Counted from the first letter of the stretch, positions 1 to 8,279 are shown. The stretch is 64,000 bases of DNA from JAIVJZ01 sp035645695 (GCA_035645695.1 DASQMC010000027.1:1-64000); one strand, 5' to 3'. Notes: generated by a model from the letters alone, not told the origin. Program-made: numbers and translations.

Positions 1-282
1 GGCGGCGCGCGCACGCCCGTGCGCGGCCGTGTGCTCGAAGTCTCCCCGGCGAACGGCAAAGTTAAAGTGGAAGGCGCCGGGATCGTCAAAAAGCACCAGA
101 AGGCCAACCCGGCCAACAATCGCGGCGGCGGCATCATCGACCAGGAATCGTGGATCGATATCTCGAACGTACAGTTGATCGACCCGGAATCGGGCAAGCC
201 GACGCGCGTGCGCGCGGGCGAGTCGAGCGAGGGCGCACGTCAGCGCATCGCGACGAAGAGCGGGCGCGTCATAGAGAAGTAG
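1..282 (+). CDS. rplX: 50S ribosomal protein L24, 5'-truncated by the window edge
   Basis: Large-subunit protein L24 binds 23S rRNA early in 50S assembly. The frame is open from base 1 and reads a KOW-like segment (GRVLEVSPANGKVKVEGA) followed by the family-typical IVKKHQK stretch. The N-terminal start of the KOW motif lies outside the window, so the GTG at 19 is internal. It ends in a basic tail (ATKSGRVIEK). rplE follows after about 80 bases, the normal spc-operon order L24-L5. Confidence 0.93.
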   Translation, partial: GGARTPVRGRVLEVSPANGKVKVEGAGIVKKHQKANPANNRGGGIIDQESWIDISNVQLIDPESGKPTRVRAGESSEGARQRIATKSGRVIEK

Positions 283-365
283 ATTTCGGATGTAGAAAGA
301 GATCGTCTGAGTCTGGAAACGCCGGTCACGCGGGCGAGACCCAGACGCGAGAGGTTTAAGAGACA

Positions 366-908
366 ATGGCTGCAAGACTGAAAGAGCGTTACCGTAAAGA
401 GATCGCGCCCGCGCTCGCCAAGGAGTTCAACATCACGAACCCGATGGCGACGCCGCGACTCGAAAAGATCGTCATCAACATGGGACTCGGGGAGGCCATC
501 GGCAACTCCAAGATCATCGACACGGCGGCCGACGAACTCTCGTCCATCGCGGGACAGAAACCCGTCACGACGAAGGCCAAAAAGTCCATCGCGTCGTTCA
601 AACTGCGCGAGGGCATGCCCATCGGCTCGATGGTTACTTTGCGCGGCGACCGCATGTACGAGTTTCTCGACCGCTTCGTCTCGGTCGCCCTGCCGCGCGT
701 GCGCGACTTTCGCGGCGTCAGCCCCAAGGCGTTCGACGGGCGCGGCAACTACACGCTCGGCATCCGCGACCAGTTGATCTTCCCCGAAATTGATTTCAAC
801 AAAGTGGACAAGACGCGCGGGATGAACATCTCAATCGTCACCACCGCGAAAAACGACGAGCAGGCGCGCGCGCTCCTCAAGGCGCTCGGCATGCCGTTCA
901 GACAATAG
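366..908 (+). CDS. rplE: 50S ribosomal protein L5
   Basis: L5 binds 5S rRNA and contacts the P-site tRNA in the central protuberance. The 180-residue product has the usual length. It carries the family blocks NPMATPRLEKIVINMGLGEA near residues 20-40, the VTTKAKKSIASFKLREGMPIG region, and a C-terminal half with RGMNISIVTTAKNDEQARALL. The ATG at 366 follows a purine-rich stretch (GAGGTTTAAGAGA). It sits between rplX and rpsN in standard spc order. Confidence 0.98.
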   Translation: MAARLKERYRKEIAPALAKEFNITNPMATPRLEKIVINMGLGEAIGNSKIIDTAADELSSIAGQKPVTTKAKKSIASFKLREGMPIGSMVTLRGDRMYEFLDRFVSVALPRVRDFRGVSPKAFDGRGNYTLGIRDQLIFPEIDFNKVDKTRGMNISIVTTAKNDEQARALLKALGMPFRQ

Positions 909-909
909 A

Positions 910-986
910 GCCGTCAGCGGTCAGCCGTCAGCCGTCAGCCACATGGGTTGAATTTGCTGATAGCTGATAGCTGATAGCTGATAGCT
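910..986 (+). repeat. Heptamer-register palindromic element (GTCAGCC / GCTGATA arms)
   Basis: Four tandem copies of GTCAGCN on the left and four of GCTGATA on the right surround a short spacer. The TCAGC and GCTGA cores are complementary, so the RNA can fold back. The element fills the rplE-rpsN gap and ends about 15 bases before the rpsN start. It is the first of about twenty such elements in the window. Confidence 0.8.
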
Positions 987-1001
987 TCTCAGGAAAGATT
1001 C

Positions 1002-1187
1002 ATGGCAAAGAAATCTCTTATCGCGAAGGCGAACCGGACACCGAAATTTTCCTCGCGCGCTTACACGCGTTGCAAGCGTTGCGGCAGGCCGCGCGGTTAT
1101 CTGCGCAAGTTCCAACTGTGCCGCATCTGCTTCCGCGAACTCGCGCTACAGGGTCAGATTCCCGGCGTCATCAAATCGAGTTGGTAA
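1002..1187 (+). CDS. rpsN: 30S ribosomal protein S14, zinc-binding short type
   Basis: S14 is a small-subunit head protein. The 61-residue product is the short C+ form: two CxxC pairs (RCKRCGRP and LCRICF, about residues 24-27 and 40-43) form the zinc ribbon. The C-terminal GQIPGVIKSSW is the family ending. A GGAAAG motif precedes the ATG. It lies between rplE and rpsH, as usual for type-Z S14 genes (also called rpsZ). Confidence 0.97.
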   Translation: MAKKSLIAKANRTPKFSSRAYTRCKRCGRPRGYLRKFQLCRICFRELALQGQIPGVIKSSW

Positions 1188-1198
1188 TTATTAGAAAT

Positions 1199-1260
1199 TG
1201 ACCGTCAGCAGTCAGCCCGCCGCTCGAAGTGGAGCGGGGCGCGTTGAAACCTGACGGCGT
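1199..1260 (+). repeat. Short palindromic element (CCGTCAG / CTGACGG)
   Basis: A 7-bp perfect inverted repeat (1202-1208 with 1251-1257) flanks a GC-rich spacer in the rpsN-rpsH gap. The left side has two GTCAGC units, the same unit family as the element after rplE. It looks like a reduced member of the heptamer family. Confidence 0.55.
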
Positions 1261-1281
1261 AAACTGGAGCTTTGTAGAGTA

Positions 1282-1674
1282 ATGACTGATCCTATTGCCG
1301 ACATGCTGGCGCGGATGCGCAACGCCATTTCAGCGAAGCACTCGCGCGTGGACATCCCGGTGTCGAAATTGAAACTGGAGATCGCTCGCATTCTCAAAGA
1401 AGAGGGCTACATCAACAATTTCGTCGTGAAGGGCGAGGGCGTCAAGCGTTCGATCCGCATTTTCCTGCGCTACGATGCGCGCGGCACTTCGTCCATCTCG
1501 CACCTCTCGCGTGTGTCGCGCCCCGGTCGCCGCGTCTACATGGGGTCGGGCGAAATCCCGAAGGTGCTCGGCGGATACGGCGTCAACATCGTTTCGACTT
1601 CGCGCGGCCTGATGAGCGGAAAGCGCGCCCGCCGCGAAAACGTCGGCGGCGAAGTCCTGGCACAAATCTATTAG
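1282..1674 (+). CDS. rpsH: 30S ribosomal protein S8
   Basis: S8 binds the central domain of 16S rRNA and in many bacteria also represses its own operon mRNA. The product has 130 residues, the normal length. It begins MTDPIADMLARMRNA and ends with the signature STSRGLMSGKRARRENVGGEVLAQIY. The ATG at 1282 is preceded by TGGAG and TAGAG motifs. The stop codon overlaps the first bases of the next palindromic element. Confidence 0.98.
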   Translation: MTDPIADMLARMRNAISAKHSRVDIPVSKLKLEIARILKEEGYINNFVVKGEGVKRSIRIFLRYDARGTSSISHLSRVSRPGRRVYMGSGEIPKVLGGYGVNIVSTSRGLMSGKRARRENVGGEVLAQIY

Positions 1675-1745
1675 TAAGCAGTAAGCAGTGAGCAGTGAGC
1701 AGTCAAATGCTTACTGCTTACTGCTTACTGCTCACCGCTTACTGA
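1673..1745 (+). repeat. Heptamer-register palindromic element (AGTAAGC / GCTTACT arms)
   Basis: Five tandem units of AGTAAGC/AGTGAGC are followed almost at once by five units of GCTTACT/GCTCACC, an almost continuous perfect hairpin of about 35 bp. It fills the rpsH-rplF gap, begins at the rpsH stop, and ends about 10 bases before the rplF ATG. TAA/TGA occurs in each left-arm unit. Confidence 0.9.
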
Positions 1746-1754
1746 GGTTGAGTT

Positions 1755-2315
1755 ATGTCACGTATTGGAAAGAAAGTTATCACCGTGCCCGCGGGCGTGA
1801 CCGTCACTGTCGGCGCGCGCGAGTTGACGGTCAAAGGGCCGAAGGGAACTCTGACCACGCCCGTCCCGGAAGGCATCACCTTCGAGTTGGAAGGCGACCA
1901 GTTGCAGGCAATACGCGCCTCCGACGACCTCGCGGCGCGGCACGGGCTGGCGCGCGCGCTGGCTAACAATGCCATCGTCGGCGTAACCGAAGGCTTCTCG
2001 AAGCAGATGGATGTGGTCGGCGTCGGCTACAAGGCCGACGTGCAGGCGAAGAAGATCGTCTTCTCGCTCGGCTATTCGCACCCGATTGAGTTTCCGTTGC
2101 CCGAGGGCATCGAAGCTCGCGGCGAGCGCGTCCCGGCGAAAACTTCGATTCAGCAGTACCAGTTGACGCTGACGCTCTCCGGGATCGACAAGCAGAAACT
2201 CGGGCAGGTGGCCGCCGAGATGCATTCCCTGCGCAAACCCGACCCCTACAAAGGCAAGGGCGTGCGCTACGCCGATGTGGTGCTGAAACTGCGCCCCGGC
2301 AAGACCGGTAAATAA
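1755..2315 (+). CDS. rplF: 50S ribosomal protein L6
   Basis: L6 lies near the factor-binding centre of the 50S subunit. The 186-residue product starts MSRIGKKVITVPAGVTV and carries the two L6 repeats. It ends with the signature PDPYKGKGVRYADVVLKLRPGKTGK. The ATG at 1755 follows TGAGGTTGAG, which is partly contributed by the palindromic element. It is slightly longer than the E. coli protein and otherwise regular. Confidence 0.98.
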   Translation: MSRIGKKVITVPAGVTVTVGARELTVKGPKGTLTTPVPEGITFELEGDQLQAIRASDDLAARHGLARALANNAIVGVTEGFSKQMDVVGVGYKADVQAKKIVFSLGYSHPIEFPLPEGIEARGERVPAKTSIQQYQLTLTLSGIDKQKLGQVAAEMHSLRKPDPYKGKGVRYADVVLKLRPGKTGK

Positions 2316-2316
2316 G

Positions 2317-2392
2317 TATGAAGTAGGAACGATGAACGATGAAGGCGAAACCCTTTTTTCCATTCATCGTTCCGCGTTCATGGTTCATCGTT
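2317..2392 (+). repeat. Heptamer-register palindromic element (GAACGATGAA family)
   Basis: The left arm reads as 7-nt units TATGAAG, TAGGAAC, GATGAAC, GATGAAG. The right arm has the inverted TTCATCG/TTCCGCG/TTCATGG units. The spacer is AAGGCGAAACCCTTTTTTCC. It fills the rplF-rplR gap, and the right arm ends beside the rplR ribosome-binding site. It is one of six members sharing this unit. Confidence 0.85.
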
Positions 2393-2402
2393 GGAGTTTA
2401 CA

Positions 2403-2825
2403 ATGGCACAGAAAGATAGAGCAGAAGTTCGCAGGGCAGTGCATAAGCGCATTCGTCGCAAGGTGTCGGGAAGCTCAGTGCGACCGCGCCTGACGATCTA
2501 CCGCAGCCTGAACCACATCTACGCGCAGATCATCGACGACGAGCAGGGGCGCACCATCGCCGCCGCTTCGACGACCGAGAAAGACTTGCGCGGCGCAACG
2601 GGCGGAAACATTGATGCCGCCGTGCGCGTCGGCCGTGCGATTGCCGAGCGCGCTCTGTCGAGCGGCATCGAGAGCGTCGTCTTCGACCGCGGCGGCTATC
2701 GTTACCACGGGCGCGTGAAGGCACTGGCCGACGCCGCGCGTGAGGCCGGGTTGAATAAGAATGAGACGGCGGCACGGCAAGAAGCGCAGGCCGCCGAAGC
2801 AGCAGCAGCAGGACAGGAACAGTAA
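2403..2825 (+). CDS. rplR: 50S ribosomal protein L18
   Basis: L18 helps deliver 5S rRNA to the 50S subunit. The core reads RLTIYRSLNHIYAQIIDDEQGRTIAAAST and ends in the family motif FDRGGYRYHGRVKALADAAREAGL. I chose the ATG at 2403 because GGAG lies about 7 bases upstream; the in-frame TTG at 2391 would precede that site. The product is 140 residues with an Ala/Glu/Gln-rich tail of about 20 residues beyond the usual end. Its stop overlaps the rpsE start by one base (TAATG). Confidence 0.96.
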   Translation: MAQKDRAEVRRAVHKRIRRKVSGSSVRPRLTIYRSLNHIYAQIIDDEQGRTIAAASTTEKDLRGATGGNIDAAVRVGRAIAERALSSGIESVVFDRGGYRYHGRVKALADAAREAGLNKNETAARQEAQAAEAAAAGQEQ

Positions 2826-3331
2826 TGCGACAACCCACACATAGAATTTCAGCGCAGGGGCTTGACCTCAAAGATCAGGTCATCTCGATCAACCGCGTGA
2901 CCAAAGTGGTTAAGGGCGGTAAGAACATGAGTTTCGCCGCGCTCGTCGTCATCGGCGACGAGTCGGGGCACGTCGGCTTCGGCAGCGGCAAGGCGCGCGA
3001 AGTGCCGCTCGCAATCAAGAAGGCCATCGAATCGGCGAAGAAAAACCTGATCCGCGTGCCGCTCATCAACAACACGCTGCCGCACCAGTTGATCGGCAAG
3101 TATGGCGCCGGGCGCGTCATGATGAAGCCGGCGTCGGAAGGCACGGGCGTCATCGCCGGCGGCGCGGTGCGCGCCATCATGCAGGCCGTGGGCGTCCACG
3201 ACGTGCGCACCAAAATCCTCGGCTCGACAAACCCGCACAACGTCGTGCGCGCGACCTTCGACGGGCTGCTGAACATGAAAGACCCGATGGAACTGGCGCG
3301 CCTGCGCGGCAAGCAGGTGGAAGAATTATAA
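2825..3331 (+). CDS. rpsE: 30S ribosomal protein S5
   Basis: S5 affects decoding accuracy and mRNA entry. The 168-residue product has the S5 double-stranded-RNA-binding fold (DLKDQVISINRVTKVVKGGKN) and the C-terminal block ending MELARLRGKQVEEL. The ATG shares a base with the rplR stop, indicating translational coupling. It has no added tail. Confidence 0.98.
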   Translation: MRQPTHRISAQGLDLKDQVISINRVTKVVKGGKNMSFAALVVIGDESGHVGFGSGKAREVPLAIKKAIESAKKNLIRVPLINNTLPHQLIGKYGAGRVMMKPASEGTGVIAGGAVRAIMQAVGVHDVRTKILGSTNPHNVVRATFDGLLNMKDPMELARLRGKQVEEL

Positions 3332-3408
3332 GTTTCAGGTTTCAGGTTTCAAGTTAAAGACCGTAAGAACTTCAGTCTTGAAACTTGAAACCTGAAACTC
3401 GAAACCCT
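3331..3408 (+). repeat. Heptamer-register palindromic element (GTTTCAG / CTGAAAC arms)
   Basis: Three left units (GTTTCAG, GTTTCAG, GTTTCAA) pair with right units CTTGAAA, CTTGAAA, CCTGAAA, CTCGAAA. It fills the rpsE-rpmD gap and ends just before the rpmD GAGAGG ribosome-binding site. Confidence 0.85.
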
Positions 3409-3420
3409 TTGAGAGGATTT

Positions 3421-3630
3421 ATGGCAGAGCAGAATCAAGAGCAGGCGGGCGGCGGCGGCAAACTCCGCATCCAGTATTACCGGAGTTTCATCGCCTTTCC
3501 GAAGACGCAGAAACAGATCGTGCGCAGCATCGGGCTGACGAAGATCAACCAGATCGTCGAGCGGCCGGACACGCCCTCCATGCGCGGCGTTGTCGCCAAA
3601 GTGCCGCACTTGTTGCGTATTGTTGAGTAG
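3421..3630 (+). CDS. rpmD: 50S ribosomal protein L30
   Basis: L30 is a small 50S protein. The core KLRIQYYRSFIAFPKTQKQIVRSIGLTKINQIVERPDTPSMRGVVAKVPHLLRIVE is a full L30 domain. The ATG at 3421 follows GAGAGG by a few bases. An earlier in-frame ATG at 3385 lies inside the palindromic element and is rejected as start. The 69-residue product has a short Gln/Gly-rich N-terminal lead. Confidence 0.95.
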   Translation: MAEQNQEQAGGGGKLRIQYYRSFIAFPKTQKQIVRSIGLTKINQIVERPDTPSMRGVVAKVPHLLRIVE

Positions 3631-3640
3631 GAAGAATGGT

Positions 3641-3715
3641 GAGTCGTGAATCGTAAATCGTGAATAGAAGAAACCTGCTTTAGTCTATTCGCGATTCACG
3701 ATTCACGATTCACGA
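3641..3715 (+). repeat. Heptamer-register palindromic element (TCGTGAA / TTCACGA arms)
   Basis: Left units TCGTGAA, TCGTAAA, TCGTGAA; spacer AGAAGAAACCTGCTTTAG; right units GATTCAC repeated three times. It occupies the rpmD-rplO gap, and the right arm runs into the GAGGA ribosome-binding site of rplO. Confidence 0.85.
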
Positions 3716-3725
3716 GGAATTGATC

Positions 3726-4211
3726 ATGGCTATCGGTCTTAATAATTTACACGCCACCGCCGGTTCGACGCATAAGAAGAAGCGCGTCGGGCGCGGTCCC
3801 GGTTCGGGTCTCGGCAAGACGGCGGGGCGCGGCAATAAAGGTCAGAAATCACGTTCGGGCTATTCGGCCAAGATCGGTTTTGAAGGCGGCCAGATGCCCT
3901 TGCAGCGTCGCCTGCCGAAGCGCGGTTTCACCAACATTTTCAAGAAGCAGTGGATCGAGGTCAGCCTCGAATCGCTGGAACGCAGCTTCGAGGCGAACGA
4001 GGAAGTGACGCCGGAGTTGATGCACGAGCGCGGCGTGATTGCTAAAGGCAAACGCGATGTGGTGGTGCTCGGCACGGGCGAAATATCGAAAGCCCTGCGC
4101 GTTTCCGCTCACCGCTTCACGAAGAGCGCGCGCGAGAAGATCGAGAGCGCGGGCGGCGCGGTCACCGTGATCGATAAACACGCGGCCGCAGACGCCGCGC
4201 CGCAGCAATAG
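3726..4211 (+). CDS. rplO: 50S ribosomal protein L15
   Basis: L15 is a late-assembly 50S protein. The product has the glycine-rich N-terminal segment KKRVGRGPGSGLGKTAGRGNKGQKSR and the L15 motif GFEGGQMPLQRRLPKRGF. The ATG at 3726 sits 8 bases after GAGGA; an in-frame TTG at 3720 is too close to that site. The length is 161 residues. secY follows after an unusually long gap. Confidence 0.97.
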   Translation: MAIGLNNLHATAGSTHKKKRVGRGPGSGLGKTAGRGNKGQKSRSGYSAKIGFEGGQMPLQRRLPKRGFTNIFKKQWIEVSLESLERSFEANEEVTPELMHERGVIAKGKRDVVVLGTGEISKALRVSAHRFTKSAREKIESAGGAVTVIDKHAAADAAPQQ

Positions 4212-4507
4212 TAGTAATAGTAGTAGTGGCAGCCGCAATCGCAGACGCCCGGTTGCCGCCGTCACGAGCAGATGACAAAAGCCCGAAGACGCAGAGAGCG
4301 TGTGCGCTGAAAGATTTTAGCGTCAGCCCTGCGTCTTTAGCATTCCCGAGAAAGCATTTCGGGTGTCTCTCGCAAACCACGGGCGCAGGGGCGAATCGAA
4401 ATTCGCCGGGCGCATTATAGGGCGAGTGGGGTTGGTCGCCGCGTCGGTTCTGTTTTAAGCTAAGGGCAGATCGTCGTCAGTTCAAGTCTCTGGAAAGAAA
4501 CACTCTT
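4212..4507 (+). other. rplO-secY intergenic region
   Basis: Nearly 300 bases separate rplO from secY. The start contains a short AGTAGTAAT trinucleotide-like run. The rest shows small inverted motifs (for example CGAATCGAAATTCG) but no credible ORF, tRNA or strong promoter. A GGAAAG ribosome-binding site precedes secY. It is the longest gap inside the spc cluster. Confidence 0.6.
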
Positions 4508-5926
4508 ATGGAAAAGTTTTTCGCCGCCATCCGCAACATGTTTCAGGTGCCCGATCTGCGCAGGCGCATCGGCTTCACGCTCGGGTTGCTTGCGATCTAC
4601 CGCCTCGGCGCGCACGTCACCGCGCCCGGCATCAATAAAGATCAACTCGCTCGCGTCTGGGGCGATGTGGGCAACACCCTGCTCGGCGTGCTCGATCTCT
4701 TTTCCGGCGGAAACTTCCAGACCATCTCGGTCTTCGCGCTCGGCGTCACGCCCTACATCACCGCCTCGATCATCCTGCAACTGATGACCACGGTCTTCTC
4801 GCAGTTGAAGAAATTGCAGGAGGAAGGCGAGGCCGGGCGGCAGAAGATCAACCAGTACACGCGCTACCTGACCGTGATACTGGCGGGCTTCCAGACCTCC
4901 ATCGTCGCGCGCTGGCTGCAAGCCAACGGCGTCGGCGACCCCGGCTGGGGGTTCCTGCTCACCACCATCATTACGCTCACCACGGGCACGGTCTTCGTGA
5001 TGTGGCTCGGCGAACAGATCACCGAGCGCGGCATCGGCAACGGCATCTCGCTCCTCATCTTCGCAGGCATCGTCATCGGGCTGCCGAGCGGTCTGGCGCA
5101 GGTGGCAACGCGCCTGCGCGGCGGCGTGGCGATGGAAGTGATCGGCGTGTTGGCTCTATGCGTCATGCTCGTGTTGCTGATCGCCTTTATCGTCTTCGTC
5201 GAACAGGCGCGGCGAAAAGTTCCCATCAGCTATGCCAAGCGCCACGTCGGGCGTCAGCTCGTCGGCGGGCAGCAGACGGTGATGCCGCTCAAGATCAACA
5301 TGGCGGGCGTCATCCCGGTCATCTTCGCGTCTTCGATGCTGGCCTTTCCGCAGACGATTTTGCAGTTCATCCAGTACGACCCGGCCGCGCCCGAATCATG
5401 GCGCAGCCGCGTTCACCTGTTCTTCCAGTCGTTCCACGGCGGCGACCCCTATTACGAACTGTTCTTCCTGTCGCTCATCGTCATCTTCACCTTCTTCTAC
5501 ATCACGATCATCTTCAACGTGGAAGAGGTGGCCGACAATTTGCGCAAGCACGGCGGCTTTATCCCCGGCATCCGGCCGGGCAGAAACACCGCGGAATTCC
5601 TGAACACGATCCTGACGCGCCTGACGACTGTCGGCGCGATCTACCTCGCGCTCGTCGCGTTCGTGCCGCAGGTCATGTTGAGCGGTTTCAACGTCGGGCG
5701 TCTGCCGTTCGTCGGCGGGCGAATGGAAGACTTTTTCAGCACCACGCCGGGCCTGGGCTGGATTCCGAGCGGCATGGGTTACAAATTTTACTTCGGCGGC
5801 ACGAGCCTGCTGATTCTCGTCGGCGTCGCGATGGACACCGTCGCGCAGATCGAAGCCCAACTCGTCATGCGCAACTACGAAGGCTTCCTCGGATCGGGCA
5901 GCCGCCTGCGCGGGCGCAGAACTTGA
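4508..5926 (+). CDS. secY: Preprotein translocase subunit SecY
   Basis: SecY forms the protein-conducting channel of the inner membrane with SecE and SecG. The 472-residue product has the ten-helix pattern and family blocks such as LGVTPYITASIILQLMT, GIGNGISLLIFAGI and KINMAGVIPVIFASSML. An expanded periplasmic loop (about residues 290-325, WRSRVHLFFQSFHGGDPYYE) makes it longer than E. coli SecY. It is followed by adk, as in many spc operons. Confidence 0.98.
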   Translation: MEKFFAAIRNMFQVPDLRRRIGFTLGLLAIYRLGAHVTAPGINKDQLARVWGDVGNTLLGVLDLFSGGNFQTISVFALGVTPYITASIILQLMTTVFSQLKKLQEEGEAGRQKINQYTRYLTVILAGFQTSIVARWLQANGVGDPGWGFLLTTIITLTTGTVFVMWLGEQITERGIGNGISLLIFAGIVIGLPSGLAQVATRLRGGVAMEVIGVLALCVMLVLLIAFIVFVEQARRKVPISYAKRHVGRQLVGGQQTVMPLKINMAGVIPVIFASSMLAFPQTILQFIQYDPAAPESWRSRVHLFFQSFHGGDPYYELFFLSLIVIFTFFYITIIFNVEEVADNLRKHGGFIPGIRPGRNTAEFLNTILTRLTTVGAIYLALVAFVPQVMLSGFNVGRLPFVGGRMEDFFSTTPGLGWIPSGMGYKFYFGGTSLLILVGVAMDTVAQIEAQLVMRNYEGFLGSGSRLRGRRT

Positions 5927-5932
5927 AAAGAA

Positions 5933-5971
5933 TTGACTCATTGATTCATTTGTTCATTGAATCAATGAATT
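5933..5971 (+). repeat. Octamer-register palindromic element (TTGATTCA / TGAATCAA)
   Basis: Units TTGACTCA, TTGATTCA, TTTGTTCA then the inverted TTGAATCA, ATGAATTA: an 8-nt version of the element in the secY-adk gap. The same unit family recurs at 38451-38536. Confidence 0.75.
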
Positions 5972-5988
5972 AATAGGCAAATGAATCG

Positions 5989-6645
5989 ATGAGCAAGATC
6001 GCCGTCTTAATGGGTGCGCCGGGCGCGGGCAAGGGGACGCAGGCGCGTCTGCTGCAAGAGCGTCTCGGCTTGCCGCAGATTTCGACGGGCGACATGTTTC
6101 GCGAGCTTGCCAAAGCAGAAACGACGCTGGCCGCCGAAGTGCGCGCCGTGCAGGCTTCGGGCAAACTCGTCTCAGACGATCTGGTCATACGCATCGTCCA
6201 CGAGCGCACCGGGCGCGAAGACTGCAAGCGCGGCTATATCCTCGACGGCTTTCCGCGCACGACGGCACAGGCGGCGATGCTGGAAAATCTGGCGGTCGAG
6301 CAGGGCAACAAGATTTCGGCCGTCCTCGTCGATGTGCCTTTTGAACTTTTAGAACAACGCGCGACGGGGCGTCGCAGTTGTCCCGTGTGCGGTGAGATTT
6401 ATAACGTCTACTTCAAGCAGCCGAAAGTTGAAGGCTTCTGCGACCTGCACCCCGAAACGCCTTTGACGCACCGCGCCGACGACACGGCGGAAAAAATTCG
6501 CGTCCGTTTGGCGACCTACGAGGAGCAGACGCGCCCGCTCGTTCAATACTACGAGGCGTCGCATCGCCTCCAACGCGTGGACGGCACGCGCGAGCCGGAA
6601 GCGATTTACGCGGACATTGAGAAGGTGGTAACAGGTGACAAGTGA
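5989..6645 (+). CDS. adk: Adenylate kinase with zinc-type LID
   Basis: Adenylate kinase interconverts ATP+AMP and 2 ADP. The P-loop GAPGAGKGT is at residues 9-17, and the AMP-binding blocks STGDMFR and DGFPRT are present. The LID is the long form with C131, C134, C151 and H154, a CxxC-x16-CxxH pattern that would bind zinc. The last residues (VVTGDK) and the TGA stop are encoded by the left arm of the next palindromic element, so the native C-terminus may have been replaced. The length is 218 residues. Confidence 0.97.
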   Translation: MSKIAVLMGAPGAGKGTQARLLQERLGLPQISTGDMFRELAKAETTLAAEVRAVQASGKLVSDDLVIRIVHERTGREDCKRGYILDGFPRTTAQAAMLENLAVEQGNKISAVLVDVPFELLEQRATGRRSCPVCGEIYNVYFKQPKVEGFCDLHPETPLTHRADDTAEKIRVRLATYEEQTRPLVQYYEASHRLQRVDGTREPEAIYADIEKVVTGDK

Positions 6646-6711
6646 CAGGTAACAAGCTAAGACTCGGAATTTGTCTTAATCCTGTCACCTGTTACCTGTC
6701 ACTCGTCACTG
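6625..6711 (+). repeat. Heptamer-register palindromic element (GTGACAG / CTGTCAC arms) overlapping the end of adk
   Basis: Left units GTAACAG, GTGACAA, GTGACAG, GTAACAA; right units CCTGTCA, CCTGTTA, CCTGTCA, CTCGTCA. The first 21 bases lie inside adk and supply its final codons and stop. The right arm ends about 4 bases before the map start codon. Confidence 0.88.
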
Positions 6712-6715
6712 TTTT

Positions 6716-7519
6716 ATGATTATCGGTAAGTCGAAAAAAGAGTTGGAGAAGATGCGCGCGTCAGGGCGGCTGGCAGGACTGGTGCGCGAGGAGTTGCGAC
6801 GCATGTCGCGCCCCGGCGTCACCACGCTTGACCTCGACCGCGCGGCCGAGCGGATGATTCTGGATGCGGGCGCGACGCCCACGTTCAAGGGCTATCACGG
6901 CTATCCCTATTCCATCTGCGCATCGGTTAACGAACAGGTCGTGCACGGCTTCCCGTCAGATTACGTGCTTGAGGATGGCGACATCATTTCGATTGACGTG
7001 GGCGCCACTCTGGACGGCTTCGTCGGCGACACGGCGACGACCGTCCCCGTCGGCAACGTCAGTGATGAGAAACTCCGGCTGATTCGTGTGGCGGAAGAAA
7101 GTCTGGAACGCGCTATCGAGCAGTGCCGCCACGGCAGGCATCTAGGCGACATCGGCTGGGCGGTGCAGGAATACGCCGAAGCCGAAGGCTACTCTCTCGT
7201 GCGGGATTACGGCGGCCACGGCATCGGCCGAAAGATGCACGAAGACCCGCATATTCCGAATTACGGGCGTCCGGGAACAGGCGCGAAGATCAAAAACGGC
7301 TATGTTTTCGCCGTCGAGCCGATGCTCAACATCGGCACGCATCACACGAAGACTCTGGCCGACGGTTGGACTGTGGTGACGGTTGACGGGCAGCCGAGCG
7401 CGCACGTCGAACATACCATCGCGATTACGGAAGAGGGGCCGCAGGTGTTGACGCGCGTGCCGGAAGAGATTGAGAGGCTGCAAGTTGCCGATGCAGCAGC
7501 CCCTGCAATAACGGCCTGA
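6716..7519 (+). CDS. map: Methionine aminopeptidase, type I
   Basis: Removes the initiator methionine from nascent proteins. The five metal ligands of the family can be placed at D94, D105, H168, E201 and E232 (motifs SIDVGATLDGFVGDTA, GGHGIGRKMHE, AVEPML, HVEHTI), with the substrate histidine at H78. The 267-residue product ends in a short Ala-rich tail. The ATG follows the palindrome directly, with no clear Shine-Dalgarno site. Confidence 0.97.
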   Translation: MIIGKSKKELEKMRASGRLAGLVREELRRMSRPGVTTLDLDRAAERMILDAGATPTFKGYHGYPYSICASVNEQVVHGFPSDYVLEDGDIISIDVGATLDGFVGDTATTVPVGNVSDEKLRLIRVAEESLERAIEQCRHGRHLGDIGWAVQEYAEAEGYSLVRDYGGHGIGRKMHEDPHIPNYGRPGTGAKIKNGYVFAVEPMLNIGTHHTKTLADGWTVVTVDGQPSAHVEHTIAITEEGPQVLTRVPEEIERLQVADAAAPAITA

Positions 7520-7543
7520 CGCGGGCGGATGAGCGTCTCCGGC

Positions 7544-7572
7544 TTGGCATCAGGTCGATGCCGTGTTAATAT
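7544..7572 (+). promoter_or_regulatory. Candidate sigma70-type promoter for the rpmJ-rplQ cluster
   Basis: TTGGCA and TAATAT are separated by exactly 17 bases in the 198-base gap between map and rpmJ. The -35 matches 5 of 6 consensus positions and the -10 matches 4 of 6, and the AT-rich -10 stands out in a GC-rich region. This would give the alpha cluster its own transcript. Confidence 0.45.
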
Positions 7573-7717
7573 CCGCAGTTTGCCGAGACCTGTGATTTTA
7601 AATCTATCGGAAAGCGGGTCGGGTGGCGAGCGAATTGCGCGGCCGCGTGCCGGTCGGGTTGCTCGCCGCCGGGTTTAATTCGAGGCCGGAAATTCCGGTG
7701 GAAAAGGTGGACGGGTT

Positions 7718-7831
7718 ATGAAAGTAAGAGCTTCAGTTAAAAAGATGTGCGATAACTGCAAGGTCATCCACCGCAAAGGCGTGGTGCGCGTGATCTGCAC
7801 GAATCCGAAGCACAAACAGCGACAGGGTTAA
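7718..7831 (+). CDS. rpmJ: 50S ribosomal protein L36
   Basis: This 37-residue protein reads MKVRASVKKMCDNCKVI and ends NPKHKQRQG. The zinc ligands of the C+ form are present: C11, C14, C27 and H32. The ATG at 7718 follows GGTGGA-type purines. It lies directly upstream of rpsM, its normal neighbour. The gene commonly found just before it, infA, is absent from this gap. Confidence 0.96.
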   Translation: MKVRASVKKMCDNCKVIHRKGVVRVICTNPKHKQRQG

Positions 7832-7846
7832 TAAAGTAAATTACAG

Positions 7847-7869
7847 ATTTGAGATTTCATATCTCAAAT
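7847..7869 (+). repeat. Small hairpin ATTTGAGAT / ATCTCAAAT before rpsM
   Basis: A 9-bp perfect inverted repeat with a 5-base loop lies between rpmJ and rpsM, about 10 bases from the rpsM ribosome-binding site. The same ATTTGAGAT unit is used in the tandem array at 56721-56850, so it is probably a minimal member of that family. Confidence 0.6.
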
Positions 7870-7890
7870 TTTAAAAGTTGGAGAGAAGAA

Positions 7891-8274
<384 letters not shown>

Positions 8275-8279
8275 TCGAA

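Noticed and set aside
910..986. Tandem repeats considered as a CRISPR array
   Set aside because: Units are 7 nt with no unique spacers of about 30 nt and no cas genes. The inverted arms fit a hairpin element.
7520..7717. Searched the map-rpmJ gap for infA (IF1) in all frames
   Set aside because: No frame of about 72 codons with the S1-like IF1 motif is present.
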